5,540 nucleotides of DNA from JBBDIK01 sp964640385. GTDB taxonomy: Bacteria > Actinomycetota > UBA4738 > JBBDHU01. The stretch covers positions 1 to 5,540 of the forward strand of contig CAZXFL010000057.1 of assembly GCA_964640385.1 (NCBI GenBank), written 5' to 3'. Positions 5,423-5,540 of the stretch are shown one piece after another; the first letter of the stretch is position 1; the number at the start of each line of letters is the position of its first letter. The position numbers and the translations under genes are program-made. The notes beneath the pieces were generated by a model that did not search any database, was not told the origin of the DNA, and saw nothing but the letters and a program-made list of their open reading frames with translations.

Positions 5423-5540
5423 GAGGAAACCCTGGGGATTTCGGAAGTTGGCATTCTCCCTGCGGGTGTGTGGGGAATGACATTCATGTAGTTTAGCGAC
5501 GGTCCCGGAATGAGCAAGCATTTGAGGTCCGTCGATTAGC

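Overview
This is a high-GC window, most likely from an actinobacterium. The evidence is the codon use of the first gene, TANNNT-type -10 elements, GTG starts and an ECF sigma gene overlapping its membrane partner. Genus cannot be read from the sequence. The window holds the 3' end of one plus-strand gene and six minus-strand genes; no RNA gene, CRISPR array, transposase or complete mobile element was seen.

Layout on the plus strand: 1-381 is the C-terminal part of a Sad/YneI-type NAD(P)-dependent succinate-semialdehyde dehydrogenase. It converges across a 326-base gap on the minus-strand block.

Layout on the minus strand, in order of transcription: (a) a small DUF5678-like protein (5349-5101) followed after 13 bases by a retropepsin-like aspartic protease (5087-4557); (b) an ECF-type sigma factor (4336-3797) overlapping by ATGA with a single-pass membrane protein (3800-2922) that has an outside PASTA-like repeat and is the probable sigma regulator; (c) after a 326-base gap, a two-helix membrane protein with a coiled-coil-prone stretch and a C-terminal RN(x)3H HEPN-like motif (2595-1750), apparently from a leaderless promoter; (d) a secreted, C-terminally anchored protein with an outside domain and a heptad-rich stalk (1517-708).

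Pair (b) is a clear signalling unit: the sigma factor would switch genes on in response to something sensed by the outside domain of its partner, possibly a cell-wall ligand. The other minus-strand proteins are also mostly membrane or envelope related, but shared function with the sigma pair is only inferred from position. The minus-strand block uses many more A/T-ending codons than the dehydrogenase gene, which suggests that the window crosses from core chromosome into accessory or transferred DNA near 382-707. The best candidates for new biology are the membrane HEPN-like protein, the sigma/PASTA-like pair and the DUF5678/protease pair.
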